DNA of 64,000 bases from Gammaproteobacteria bacterium 50_400_T64 (lineage in GTDB: Bacteria; Pseudomonadota; Gammaproteobacteria; Pseudomonadales; Porticoccaceae): contig MAAS01000015.1 in NCBI GenBank assembly GCA_002162755.1, positions 62,001 to 126,000 on the forward strand, written 5' to 3'. The position numbers and the translations under genes were made by a program. The notes under the pieces were generated by a model. The model was given only the letters and a program-made list of their open reading frames with translations. It did no database searches and was not told the DNA's origin. Of this stretch, positions 1 to 8,236 are shown in pieces (position 1 is the stretch's first letter; each line of letters begins with the position of its first letter).

Positions 1-1339
1 CATCATCACCGGTATTGGTCGTGTCGCCGGACAGGAATGCCTGATTGTCGTCAACGACCCCACGGTCAAAGGCGGCACCTACTACCCGATGACCTGCACC
101 AAGCAAGTGCGCGCGCAAACCATCGCCGACGAAAACAATCTGCCCTGTATTTATCTGGTCGATTCCGGCGGTGCCTTCTTGCCGATGCAGGCCGAAATCT
201 TCCCCGACCGCCTGCACTTTGGCCGCAGCTTCTTTAACGAAGCGATAATGTCATCGAAGGGGATTCCACAAATTGCCGTGGTCATGGGGTCGTGCACGGC
301 CGGTGGCGCGTATATGCCTGCCATGGCCGATGAGTCGATTATCGTTAAAGAACAGGGCACCATCTTTCTCGGTGGCCCACCCCTGGTAAAAGCCGCGACC
401 GGCGAAATTGTTAGTGCTGAAGAACTGGGCGGTGCCGATGTGCATTGCCGCACCTCGGGCGTGACCGACCACTACGCACAGAATGATCACCACGCGCTGA
501 AACTGGCCCGCCAGGCCGTCGGCCGCTTAAACCGTGTGAAGCCAAAGCAGCTCGACGTGAAAGAATCCGTTGAACCCCTTTACGAGGCCAAAGAGATTTA
601 CGGCGTCGTCCCCAAGGACACCAAGAAGCCCTACGACGTACGTGAAATTATCGCCCGCGTAGTCGACGGTTCTGAATTTGACGAATTTAAAGCCCTCTAC
701 GGTGCCACCTTGGTTTGCGGTTTCGCCCGCATTCACGGCTATCCCGTTGGCATACTCGGCAACAACGGCATACTGTTTGGCGAGTCGGCACAAAAAGGCG
801 CGCACTTTATCGAGCTCTGCGCCCAGCGCAAAATCCCCCTGGTCTTCCTGCAGAACATCACCGGCTTCATGGTCGGCAAGCAGTACGAAGCCGGTGGCAT
901 CGCCAAGCACGGCGCAAAACTGGTCACCGCAGTGGCCTGTGCCAAAGTGCCGAAGTTCACCATTATTATCGGTGGCTCTTTCGGTGCGGGTAACTACGGC
1001 ATGTGCGGACGCTCTTACGACCCCCGCTTTTTATTCATGTGGCCCAATGCGCGCATCTCAGTAATGGGTGGCGAACAGGCCGGTGGCGTACTCGCCAGCG
1101 TTAAGCGCGGCCAGATTGAAGGCAAGGGTGAAACCTGGAGCGACGAAGAAGAGGCCGCGTTCAAACAGCCGGTGATCGACCTGTACGAGAAGCAGGGCCA
1201 CCCCTACTTTGCCTCCGCACGACTTTGGGATGACGGCATTATCGACCCCGCCGACACCCGCATGGTACTGGGCCTGTGTATTTCAGCCAGCCTCAACAAA
1301 GAAGTTGAAGAGACCAAGTTCGGCGTCTTTAGAATGTAG
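1..1339 (+). CDS. liuB: Methylcrotonyl-CoA carboxylase, carboxyltransferase (beta) subunit, 5'-truncated by window edge
   Basis: The reading frame is open from base 2 and runs into the first in-frame ATG (89) without a stop, so the gene begins outside the window; about 446 residues of a protein usually near 535 are present. It carries the carboxyltransferase pattern: [22 protein letters not shown], a [12 protein letters not shown] segment, and in the second half [20 protein letters not shown] and [19 protein letters not shown]. The family transfers carboxyl from biotin to 3-methylcrotonyl-CoA in leucine and isovalerate degradation, in the cytoplasm. LiuD and LiuE follow on the same strand, which favours methylcrotonyl-CoA over propionyl-CoA as substrate. 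The 120-base gap to liuD contains no liuC gene. Confidence 0.93.
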   Translation, partial: IITGIGRVAGQECLIVVNDPTVKGGTYYPMTCTKQVRAQTIADENNLPCIYLVDSGGAFLPMQAEIFPDRLHFGRSFFNEAIMSSKGIPQIAVVMGSCTAGGAYMPAMADESIIVKEQGTIFLGGPPLVKAATGEIVSAEELGGADVHCRTSGVTDHYAQNDHHALKLARQAVGRLNRVKPKQLDVKESVEPLYEAKEIYGVVPKDTKKPYDVREIIARVVDGSEFDEFKALYGATLVCGFARIHGYPVGILGNNGILFGESAQKGAHFIELCAQRKIPLVFLQNITGFMVGKQYEAGGIAKHGAKLVTAVACAKVPKFTIIIGGSFGAGNYGMCGRSYDPRFLFMWPNARISVMGGEQAGGVLASVKRGQIEGKGETWSDEEEAAFKQPVIDLYEKQGHPYFASARLWDDGIIDPADTRMVLGLCISASLNKEVEETKFGVFRM

Positions 1340-1459
1340 CCACCCTCTACCAAAGAGACCTATAAATCAGTTAAAACAATTAGTTAGCGTAGTAACTTAA
1401 TGTAGAAACAAAGTAGTCGTTAAGGGCAACACAGCCTCAACGGCAAGGAAGATAACTCT

Positions 1460-3475
1460 ATGTTCGACAAGATTTTAATTGCCAACCGTGGCGAAATTGC
1501 CTGCCGCGTCATACGCACCGCTCGCAAGATGGGCATTCGCACCGTTGCCGTTTATTCCGATGCCGACGCCGATGCCCTGCATGTCAGCATGGCCGACGAA
1601 GCCGTCAATATTGGCGCTGCGCCCTCGAAAGAATCCTACCTGCTGGCTGACCGCGTACTCGAAGCCGCGAAGCTTACCGGCGCTCAGGCCGTTCACCCCG
1701 GTTACGGCTTCCTCTCTGAAAACGCGGCTTTTAGCGAAGCCTGTAAAGCCAACGACATCGTCTTTATTGGCCCACCCGTTGGTGCCATTGAAGCCATGGG
1801 TTCAAAGTCTGCCGCCAAAACCATTATGGAAAAAGCCGGCGTACCCCTGGTGCCCGGCTACCACGGTGACGACCAAAGCCCAGCCGTTTTGAAAAAGCAC
1901 GCCGACGAAATGGGCTACCCCGTACTGCTTAAAGCCACCGCCGGTGGTGGTGGTAAAGGCATGCGCGAAGTCTGGAAGAGCGAAGACTTTGACGAGGCAC
2001 TGGAAGCCGCCAAGCGCGAATCCCTGTCGAGCTTTGGCGATGACCGCATGCTGGTCGAGAAATACCTGACCCAGCCCCGTCACGTCGAAATACAAGTCTT
2101 TTGCGACCAGAACGGTAACGGCATTTACCTGTTTGAACGCGACTGCTCGGTACAGCGCCGCCACCAAAAAGTCATTGAAGAAGCACCGGCCCCCGGCATG
2201 AATCCGGTCGTGCGCGCCGCCATGGGCGATGCCGCTCTGCTCGCTGCTAAAGCCATCGATTATGAGGGCGCGGGCACGGTTGAGTTTTTACTCGATACCG
2301 ACGACACCTTCTTCTTTATGGAAATGAACACCCGCCTACAAGTCGAGCACCCGGTCACCGAAATGATCACCGGCCAGGATTTGGTCGAATGGCAGCTGCG
2401 CGTCGCCGCCGGACAGGATCTGCCGTTAACGCAGGACCAATTGCAGATTAACGGCCACTCTTTCGAAGCCCGTATTTACGCCGAAGACCCAGACAACGAC
2501 TTCCTGCCCGTGACTGGCACCCTCTCCTTTCTTCAGCCCCCCGAAGAAAGCGCCAACGTACGCGTCGACACCGGCGTATTACAGGGCGACGAGGTGAGCA
2601 TTTATTACGATCCCATGATCGCCAAGCTCATCGTTTGGGACGAAAACCGCGACCGCGCGTTAAGCCGCCTGGCCAAAGCCCTGAGCGAATACCGCATTAG
2701 CGGCATGACCACCAATGTCGACTTTCTCTACAACCTCGCGACATCCGAACCTTTCCGCAAAGCCGACCTCGACACTGGCTTTATCGAAAAACACCGCGAG
2801 CTGATCTTCCACAAGAGCGAAGCCGAGCTGGAACGCTATGTACCGCTGGCCACCCTCTTCTTGATCCTCAAGCGCGACCAGGATACGGCCGACCAGGCCT
2901 CGCAGAGCAGCGACCCCTACTCGCCCTGGCATGCCTCTAATGGCTGGCGTAGCGGCAGTGCCAATGTGCACGACTTCCCGCTGCTGATTAATGGCAGCGA
3001 AGTCACCGTGCTTGCCGAAGAAACGAGCCCCGGTCGTTTTAGCCTGAGCACACCCGGTGCCGACACCGAAATGAATATTCAACTCAGCGGCACACTGAAC
3101 GGCAACGACTTGCACGCCGACATTGACGGCCATCGCATTCATGCCTCGGTGGTTTCTCACGACGGTGTGTATAGCCTCTTTACACAAGATGCCGCCCTGC
3201 AATTCAGCCTCGTCGAACCCGACTACGGCGACCAGGACGACGAAGCCGAAGCGGGCTTTAACGCGCCAATGACCGGCACCATCGTCGCCCTGCCCGTTGC
3301 AGCCGGCGACACAGTGAAGAAAGATCAGGCCATCGTGATTATGGAAGCGATGAAAATGGAGCACACCATTCGCGCCCCCGCCGATGGCACCATCGTTGAA
3401 TTTTATTGCCAACCCGGTGATTTAGTTGACGGCGGCGCAGAGCTGGTTAAGTTTGAAGCGGCTGATAGCGAGTAA
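1460..3475 (+). CDS. liuD: Methylcrotonyl-CoA carboxylase, biotin carboxylase/biotin carrier (alpha) subunit
   Basis: 671 residues, the usual length. The N-terminal biotin carboxylase half starts FDKILIANRGEIACRVIRTA, with an ATP-grasp glycine loop (KATAGGGGKGMR, about residue 160) and the EMNTRLQVEHPVTE signature (about 290). A biotinyl domain at the end has the EAMKMEH motif, whose lysine takes the biotin. It carboxylates biotin with ATP and bicarbonate and passes it to LiuB. The start ATG has a good ribosome site (AAGGAAG about 8 bases upstream). It lies 120 bases after liuB and is probably co-transcribed with it. Confidence 0.95.
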   Translation: MFDKILIANRGEIACRVIRTARKMGIRTVAVYSDADADALHVSMADEAVNIGAAPSKESYLLADRVLEAAKLTGAQAVHPGYGFLSENAAFSEACKANDIVFIGPPVGAIEAMGSKSAAKTIMEKAGVPLVPGYHGDDQSPAVLKKHADEMGYPVLLKATAGGGGKGMREVWKSEDFDEALEAAKRESLSSFGDDRMLVEKYLTQPRHVEIQVFCDQNGNGIYLFERDCSVQRRHQKVIEEAPAPGMNPVVRAAMGDAALLAAKAIDYEGAGTVEFLLDTDDTFFFMEMNTRLQVEHPVTEMITGQDLVEWQLRVAAGQDLPLTQDQLQINGHSFEARIYAEDPDNDFLPVTGTLSFLQPPEESANVRVDTGVLQGDEVSIYYDPMIAKLIVWDENRDRALSRLAKALSEYRISGMTTNVDFLYNLATSEPFRKADLDTGFIEKHRELIFHKSEAELERYVPLATLFLILKRDQDTADQASQSSDPYSPWHASNGWRSGSANVHDFPLLINGSEVTVLAEETSPGRFSLSTPGADTEMNIQLSGTLNGNDLHADIDGHRIHASVVSHDGVYSLFTQDAALQFSLVEPDYGDQDDEAEAGFNAPMTGTIVALPVAAGDTVKKDQAIVIMEAMKMEHTIRAPADGTIVEFYCQPGDLVDGGAELVKFEAADSE

Positions 3476-3491
3476 GGCTAAGCGCTCTACA

Positions 3492-3595
3492 GAGGGAGGG
3501 TGTTCTTTACTTATGACCGTAGGAGGCATGGATGCCGACACCGAGCGTACAGGGAAGTATTTACAGCGCGTCATGAGTAAAGGGCACCCTTCCTT
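3492..3595. repeat. MITE-like inverted-repeat element between liuD and liuE
   Basis: Two 20-base arms (3492-3511 and 3576-3595) are inverted copies matching at 16 of 20 positions; both contain AGTAAAG followed by a CACCCT block when read in the same sense. Between them is a small palindrome, GGCATGGATGCC (3527-3538). The 158-base gap between liuD and liuE is largely taken up by this element. Open frames here are frame shadows. The layout resembles short dispersed elements of gammaproteobacterial genomes; that is inference, because no second copy was seen in this window. Confidence 0.5.
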
Positions 3596-3633
3596 ATCTG
3601 ATATACCAGCAATCGAAAACCCGAGCAAAACTT

Positions 3634-4542
3634 ATGAGCCTGCCACAGCGCGTTAAAATTTTTGAAGTTGGCCCTCGCGACGGCCTGCAAAATGAACCCG
3701 CCCCGGTGGACACGGCCACCAAAGTCGAACTCATTGAACAACTCGCCGCCGCTGGTGTACAAGCTATCGAAAGCGGCAGCTTTGTCAGCCCCAAGTGGGT
3801 GCCACAAATGGCCGGTAGCGAAGCTGTATTTGGCACCTTAACGCGCCAAAGCGGCGTCACCTACTCAGCACTCACACCCAATATGCGTGGCCTTGAACGC
3901 GCCATATCGGCTGGCGTTACCGAGGTCGCCGTATTTATCGCCGCCAGCGAAGCCTTCAGCCAAAAGAACACTAACTGCAGCATCGCAGAGGGCTTGGCTC
4001 GCGCCGCTGAACTCACCAAAGTCGCCCGAGCAGAAGGCCTCGATGTGCGGGGCTATATCTCCGTTGTTGCGGGCTGCCCCTACCAGGGCGCTATCGAACC
4101 CGCCACCCTCGCCCCGCTCTCTAAAGCCCTACTCGACATGGGCTGCTACGAAATCTCCCTCGGCGACTCCACCGGCGTTGCCACACCCGGGCAAACCAAA
4201 GCCATCGTTGACGCCGTCGCCAGCGCCATTCCCATCAATAAAGTTGCCATGCACTGCCACAACACCTATGGCCAGGCACTGGCCAATATCTACGCCGCTT
4301 TAGAAATGGGTGTCGCCGTAATCGACAGCTCCGTGGCTGGCCTGGGTGGCTGCCCCTACGCACCCGGAGCAACCGGCAATGTCGCAACAGAAGACGTCGT
4401 GTATATGCTCAATGGCATGGGTATAGAGCACGGCATTGATCTTGAGAAGCTGGTGCAGGCCGGTGATTATATTATTACGCAACTGGGGCGGCAGAATGAT
4501 TCTGGGGTAGCACGGGCGATGCTGGCGAAGACCAACAATTAA
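3634..4542 (+). CDS. liuE: Hydroxymethylglutaryl-CoA lyase
   Basis: 302 residues. The sequence begins with the TIM-barrel lyase pattern VKIFEVGPRDGLQNE and carries the family signature GLGGCPYAPGATGNVATED near residue 235, which holds the active-site cysteine. MHCHNTYGQALAN supplies metal-binding histidines. It splits HMG-CoA to acetoacetate and acetyl-CoA, the last step of leucine breakdown. It follows liuD after a 158-base gap filled by an inverted-repeat element. It is convergent with the integron integrase, 26 bases away, so it marks the left chromosomal neighbour of the integron. Also called mvaB. Confidence 0.95.
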   Translation: MSLPQRVKIFEVGPRDGLQNEPAPVDTATKVELIEQLAAAGVQAIESGSFVSPKWVPQMAGSEAVFGTLTRQSGVTYSALTPNMRGLERAISAGVTEVAVFIAASEAFSQKNTNCSIAEGLARAAELTKVARAEGLDVRGYISVVAGCPYQGAIEPATLAPLSKALLDMGCYEISLGDSTGVATPGQTKAIVDAVASAIPINKVAMHCHNTYGQALANIYAALEMGVAVIDSSVAGLGGCPYAPGATGNVATEDVVYMLNGMGIEHGIDLEKLVQAGDYIITQLGRQNDSGVARAMLAKTNN

Positions 4543-4568
4543 CGCCGAACATTAAAACTTAAACAAGT

Positions 4569-5990
4569 CTAAAGCCTGTCTGCAGGGCTTTGCACTGGCG
4601 GCATACCCGGCCGATTCAACACATGGGTGTAAATCATCGTGGTCGACACATCCGCATGGCCCAACAATTCCTGCACCGTACGAATATCTGTACCCGTCTC
4701 TAACAAGTGCGTCGCGAAGGAATGGCGCAAAGCATGGCTATTCACCTGCTTGGGAATAGCAGCAAGAGTCGCCGCTTTTTTGATGGCCTTTTGTAAGGAG
4801 TTTTCATGTAAATGATGACGTCGTGTCACCCCACTGCGCGGATCACGAGAAAGCCGCGACGATGGAAAAACATATTGCCAGGCCCATTCCTTCGCAGCAT
4901 GAGGGTATTTCTTTTCCAATGCATGAGGCAAAAATACCTCGCCTCGCCCCTCACCAAGGGACTCGTCTTTCAAGTCGCTATCATGCAAAGCCTTAACACT
5001 GACTAAATGCGCTTGCAGTACCTCGCTATAACGCTGTGGTAAAGGTACAACACGGTCTTTATTGCCCTTACCATCGCGCACCGTTAGTTGCGAATAATGA
5101 AAATCTACATCTTTAACCCGCAACCGTATGCACTCCATCAAACGCATACCGCTGCCATACATTAGGCCCGCCATTAAGAGATAAACCCCTGACATATTAT
5201 CGAGCAGAGCCTTCATTTCGAGGGGCGACAACACAACCGGCAAACGTCGCGAACGTTTCGCCCGGGCAAACTCCATGCCTTCAAGCGGGCGCTGCAGCAC
5301 CTCCCGAAAGAAAAACGCAATAGACGTTAAGGCAAGGCTTTGCGTACTGGGGCTAACATTGCGGCGCAGCGCCAAATCGGACAAAAAAGCCTCTACCTCT
5401 GCTGCCCCAATTTGTTCAACCGGCTTACCTTTTGCAGATCGAAATAAACGTTGAACCCAATGAACATAAGTCTGCTCGGTACGAATGGAAAAATGACGCA
5501 AGCGAATTGCGTTAACTAACGCTTGAATGGGTGACGCATATTCAGCACCCAGCGGCGCTACGCGAGTATTGTTGCGCAATTGTCCATGAATGCTGGCCCG
5601 GGCAATGGTCGGGTGATCAACATCAAGTGCTTTAGATGATGCCTTAAAGTAAGCCCAGTCAATGTCATTTAACCAAACAGGTTTTAAAACATCCGCAAAA
5701 TAGATCTCGAGTGCATCCACACATTGGACAAACTGCCAACCTTCCAACGACGAATCTGCACCACGTAGACGCAGGTAACTCTTGACCTCATCCCCATTAA
5801 CGGCAGCTAAAGAAGTACCCTCCGTTTTCAAATGTGCAATAAAGGCTTTTAACTGACGCACATACCATCGGCGAGCAGCTTCAGGCACTTTTCTGCCTAG
5901 CATGGCTGTTAAATACGACTGCCAGCCGGAACTAGAGGAATGGCTAGCACTTTCTTTCGTATTTTTAATGGCTTGTTCATTTTTTGACAT
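4569..5990 (-). CDS. intI: Integron integrase (tyrosine recombinase) with extra N-terminal domain
   Basis: 473 residues; most integron integrases are 310-340. The catalytic set is complete: R283 in GMRLMEC, K308/K311 in GKGNKDR, H419-x-x-R422 in HALRHSF, H445 in [10 protein letters not shown], and Tyr454 in [10 protein letters not shown]. The insert between the lysine and HxxR (about 365-400, [12 protein letters not shown] through [11 protein letters not shown]) is the additional segment that separates IntI from XerC/D. The usual SAM-like core-binding domain spans about 150-240. Residues 20-120 form an added helical region that looks like a second SAM-like domain. The enzyme inserts and excises cassettes at attI and attC. 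It is divergent from the cassettes, and a 43-base palindrome starts 6 bases upstream of its ATG. No strong Shine-Dalgarno is visible. Confidence 0.93.
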   Translation of the reverse strand: MSKNEQAIKNTKESASHSSSSGWQSYLTAMLGRKVPEAARRWYVRQLKAFIAHLKTEGTSLAAVNGDEVKSYLRLRGADSSLEGWQFVQCVDALEIYFADVLKPVWLNDIDWAYFKASSKALDVDHPTIARASIHGQLRNNTRVAPLGAEYASPIQALVNAIRLRHFSIRTEQTYVHWVQRLFRSAKGKPVEQIGAAEVEAFLSDLALRRNVSPSTQSLALTSIAFFFREVLQRPLEGMEFARAKRSRRLPVVLSPLEMKALLDNMSGVYLLMAGLMYGSGMRLMECIRLRVKDVDFHYSQLTVRDGKGNKDRVVPLPQRYSEVLQAHLVSVKALHDSDLKDESLGEGRGEVFLPHALEKKYPHAAKEWAWQYVFPSSRLSRDPRSGVTRRHHLHENSLQKAIKKAATLAAIPKQVNSHALRHSFATHLLETGTDIRTVQELLGHADVSTTMIYTHVLNRPGMPPVQSPADRL

Positions 5991-6065
5991 GAAGTGATAT
6001 TAAGGTGCTAGACAGAATCTGTCTAGCACCTTAATATCTCATTCTGTATAGTTAACTGTTAGCGC
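5991..6065 (+). other. attI-like site and intI upstream region
   Basis: The recombination point is assigned to G6058^T6059 in GTTAGCGC (6058-6065), because this octamer is the exact reverse complement of GCGCTAAC at 6384-6391, the R'' box that closes the first cassette. The left part is occupied by the 43-base palindrome. A possible -10 for the array is TATAGT (6047-6052), but no convincing -35 accompanies it, so no Pc promoter is assigned. Confidence 0.65.
5996..6038. promoter_or_regulatory. 43-base near-perfect palindrome in front of intI
   Basis: Arms 5996-6016 and 6018-6038 are perfect inverted copies of 21 bases around a single central A. The core reads AGGTGCTAGACAGA and its complement. 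It ends 5 bases before the intI start codon and 20 bases before the attI core. As RNA in the intI leader it would form a very strong hairpin close to the ribosome-binding region; as DNA it could be an operator or a cruciform. Function is inferred from position only. Confidence 0.8.
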
Positions 6066-6459
6066 CTGAATACGGGCCTTTTGTTAATCAACGCAAGCTG
6101 AAAGTTCACCGTAAAAAAGCATGGGTTAAACTTTCTTGCCAGGCAAAAACGCCATTCTTCTCGTCCAAAGCAAGATGTACCGTACGTTCATTTATCGCAG
6201 CCAATCTGAGCGTAATTCAGGGCATGAAAACCTTTGGTTCACAGGCCATCAATAGTAAGCTACAGCACGTAACTCAACTACCGGGCAGCCAATAATGAAC
6301 AAAGCGATATCCGGCAAGTGCAAAACAACACATCCTGCTAGCAATGCAGGCCAGCCAAAGATCAGCACGTTCGGCAATGTCTTGCGCTAACAAAAAGCTT
6401 AAGGCGTTCGCTGCGCTCACTGGGACGCACCAAAAGCGGTGCGCCCCTTAGCTTAGGCG
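6059..6459 (+). other. Cassette 1: 401-base cassette without a conventional gene
   Basis: It is bounded by the attI core and the G^TT of attC1. No ATG/GTG/TTG-started gene of useful length is present. One frame is open from the first base of the cassette: 78 codons from 6059 to the TAA at 6293-6295, preceded in frame only by CTG (6056) and then TAA (6053). It would need a non-standard start. Its predicted product is basic (RKLKVHRKKAW near the start) and matches nothing I recognise. The alternatives are a non-coding cassette, one carrying a promoter or small RNA, or a decayed gene. Confidence 0.7.
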
Positions 6460-6465
6460 TTATGA
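6385..6465 (+). other. attC: attC1 recombination site
   Basis: R'' CGCTAAC (6385-6391), L'' AAGCTTAAGGCG, a centre with GGGACGCACC and GGTGCGCCCC complementarity, L' CCCCTTAGCTTAG, and R' core GCGTTATGA with the crossover at G6459^T6460. The arms pair over the whole length, as attC must when folded from one strand. Confidence 0.9.
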
Positions 6466-6482
6466 GCCACGGAAACTAATCA

Positions 6483-7385
6483 ATGCTCGATAAGATATTT
6501 AACGTGTTTTCAAGACGCGAAAAACCAGTAGCAAAGTCAGAGACGATTTCGCTACCTATTGAGTTTCGAAACAGGGTAGTAATGTTACTTCGAGACGAAC
6601 TACAAAGTTCTTTTGCTACCTGTCTTTCAACTCTTTATAACAAGCTGGCTTACTTGCATGGAAAATTCGAACTAAATGAAACCCGCAGCCATGGCGAAGC
6701 TAGTGATGATGTACTCAACTTTATGCTCAGTTGCAAAGATGAGCACTTTCTCGACGTAATTGAATTGGTTTTCAACTCTGAAATTCAGGGAGTTTCATGG
6801 CCAGACAATAGAATGATCCCTGCTATCAACGATTTTTTCAAAATTGATAACCTGCCCTACCATTTAACTCCCTATGTAATGGAAGAGTACGAAACATCTT
6901 TTCATGGCACGCCCACCACTGGAATGCGCCTCACTCAATACCCACAGGTCATTCGAAAAGATAGCGAGGTTTTACACGAATCTGCATTAAAACCAGCCTT
7001 ACACATTCTCCGCGGCAAGGAGTTCAGTAGTGCTAATAGCGAATTCCTATGTGCGCTCGAAGACCAAAGAAGCGGCGACTACCGAGATTGCCTTACTAAG
7101 TGTGGAAGCGCATTCGAAAGCACCATGAAAGTACTTTGCAAAGATAATTCAATTCAGTACAAAGAAACTGATACTGCTTCAGCGCTTTTAAAATCATTGT
7201 TGCAGAATTCCCAACTAGATAGCTATTGGGAGCAGCCATTGATACTCATAGCAACCCTAAGGAACAGATTAAGCTCCTCGCACGGCGCAGGAACGCAATC
7301 AAAGAACGTATCCCCTCATGTGGCAGCCTACGTCGTAAATGCAACCGCAGCTGCAATAGTTTTTCTAGCGGGAGAATTCTCGTAA
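6483..7385 (+). CDS. Cassette 2 gene: abortive-infection-like protein (Abi C-terminal-type domain)
   Basis: 300 residues, starting 23 bases after the cassette boundary. The C-terminal 100 residues resemble the Abi_C-type domain of abortive-infection proteins: GDYRDCLTKCGSAFESTMK, then ATLRNRLSSSHGAG and a terminal AAYVVNATAAAIVFLAGEF helix. The N-terminal 180 residues (basic start, VVMLLRDELQSSF) are not recognised. This type of protein occurs in phage-defence settings, so a defensive role is plausible but inferred from the domain pattern alone. AT content is higher than in the flanking chromosome, as expected for an acquired cassette. It ends 8 bases before attC2. Confidence 0.7.
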   Translation: MLDKIFNVFSRREKPVAKSETISLPIEFRNRVVMLLRDELQSSFATCLSTLYNKLAYLHGKFELNETRSHGEASDDVLNFMLSCKDEHFLDVIELVFNSEIQGVSWPDNRMIPAINDFFKIDNLPYHLTPYVMEEYETSFHGTPTTGMRLTQYPQVIRKDSEVLHESALKPALHILRGKEFSSANSEFLCALEDQRSGDYRDCLTKCGSAFESTMKVLCKDNSIQYKETDTASALLKSLLQNSQLDSYWEQPLILIATLRNRLSSSHGAGTQSKNVSPHVAAYVVNATAAAIVFLAGEFS

Positions 7386-7392
7386 ATGTGTC

Positions 7393-7539
7393 ACATAACA
7401 AGTTGCTCAAGCATCGTTCCGGCGCAAAAAACAGCGCCTCCACTGGACAGCCAAAGCGCTGGTTTTTTTGTGCATTTGCTTTGCAAATTATTGCACAAAA
7501 AACCCATCACTTTGTCTGCCGCTTAGCAAAACGTTAGGG
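7393..7539 (+). other. attC: attC2 recombination site (long form)
   Basis: R'' ACATAAC (7393-7399; its CATAAC complements GTTATG at the cassette 2 start), L'' AAGTTGCTCAAGC, a long central stem-loop (CAAAGCGCTGG and AAATTATTGCACAAAAA among its parts), L' GCCGCTTAGCAAAAC and R' CGTTAGGG, with the crossover at G7533^T7534. At about 147 bases it is much longer than the other sites here, but within the known attC size range. Confidence 0.82.
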
Positions 7540-7599
7540 CTTTGTTAGAGGTTCTCTCTTCGATTTAATTGAAATAAATATGTTAAAACAAGTAAGAAT

Positions 7600-8097
7600 A
7601 TGAAAGATATAATTTTGTCAGTTAGCCCTATTCTCTCTATACCTTTAACTGTAATTGCCTGGTGGGTAGTGCATACGATTGCCTTGCCTGGAACAACTAT
7701 ATCTTTTCTTGGCGTTTCTTACACGAAGAGAATATCAGGTTCACGAAAACACAAATTTGGAAGCGACTCAAAAGAACCGCCAAAGGAAGAAGATAATAAT
7801 AATTCTTGGCAAGAAAAAAACAATGTGTTCCAGGTGCCAAAATGGGTTCATAAATGGCGACTCCATGTTCAAGAGTTCCCTAATGCAAAATATCAATTTA
7901 AGATTGCCCGCTATATTTCCTTATGTTTAGGGGCGCTTTTTTTATATCCAGCATTAGGGTATTTTTTAGAATGGACATTTTCATCTGACTTTTTAAATGC
8001 AATTTCTAGTATTTCTGTAGGATATTGTGTTGGCGGCTATATGTCGTTTCTAATTTTTTATGTGTTAGAGAAAATAGCTGGAGATTATGCACAATAG
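7600..8097 (+). CDS. Cassette 3 gene: small membrane protein of unknown function
   Basis: 165 residues. A hydrophobic segment occupies about residues 8-32 (SVSPILSIPLTVIAWWVVHT), followed by a charged central stretch (about 45-100, rich in K, E, D, N) and two further hydrophobic segments (about 105-125 and 133-157). It therefore looks like an inner-membrane protein with a soluble middle. I recognise no family. AT-rich codon use sets it apart from chromosomal neighbours. It is the only gene of its cassette; its start lies 66 bases from the boundary. The sequence gives no function. Confidence 0.65.
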   Translation: MKDIILSVSPILSIPLTVIAWWVVHTIALPGTTISFLGVSYTKRISGSRKHKFGSDSKEPPKEEDNNNSWQEKNNVFQVPKWVHKWRLHVQEFPNAKYQFKIARYISLCLGALFLYPALGYFLEWTFSSDFLNAISSISVGYCVGGYMSFLIFYVLEKIAGDYAQ

Positions 8098-8126
8098 CAC
8101 CCTTGTAGATTTTCTGCTTTATGTAA

Positions 8127-8212
8127 GCCCTAACAATTGCTTCAAGCAAGTGCCCTTCGGGCAGGGACGTCAAAAGCTGCGCTTTTTCCGCCCCTTAAGC
8201 AGGCGTTAGGGC
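8127..8212 (+). other. attC: attC3 recombination site
   Basis: R'' GCCCTAAC (8127-8134) is the exact complement of GTTAGGGC at the cassette 3 start. It is followed by L'' AATTGCTTCAAGCAAG, a centre CAGGGACGTCAAAAGC, L' CCGCCCCTTAAGCAG and R' GCGTTAGGGC, with the crossover at G8205^T8206. Confidence 0.92.
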
Positions 8213-8236
8213 TTCAATCTAATCAGATGATGGAAT

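Noticed and set aside
2660-3412. 250-codon open frame on the minus strand inside liuD
   Set aside because: Fully antisense to a conserved carboxylase gene; repetitive Val/Gly/Phe-rich shadow composition.
6024-6052. Cassette promoter (Pc) with -10 TATAGT
   Set aside because: The -10 is good, but the base stretch 17 positions upstream (TAGCAC) is no -35 and lies inside the palindrome; not enough to call.
6044-6059. Possible LexA (SOS) box in front of intI: CTGT-N8-CTGT
   Set aside because: The second half-site reads CTGT, not ACAG, on either strand, so it is not a LexA palindrome.
7226-7537. 103-codon frame overlapping the end of the cassette 2 gene and attC2
   Set aside because: It reads through the attC stem and overlaps the conserved C-terminus of the real gene in another frame.
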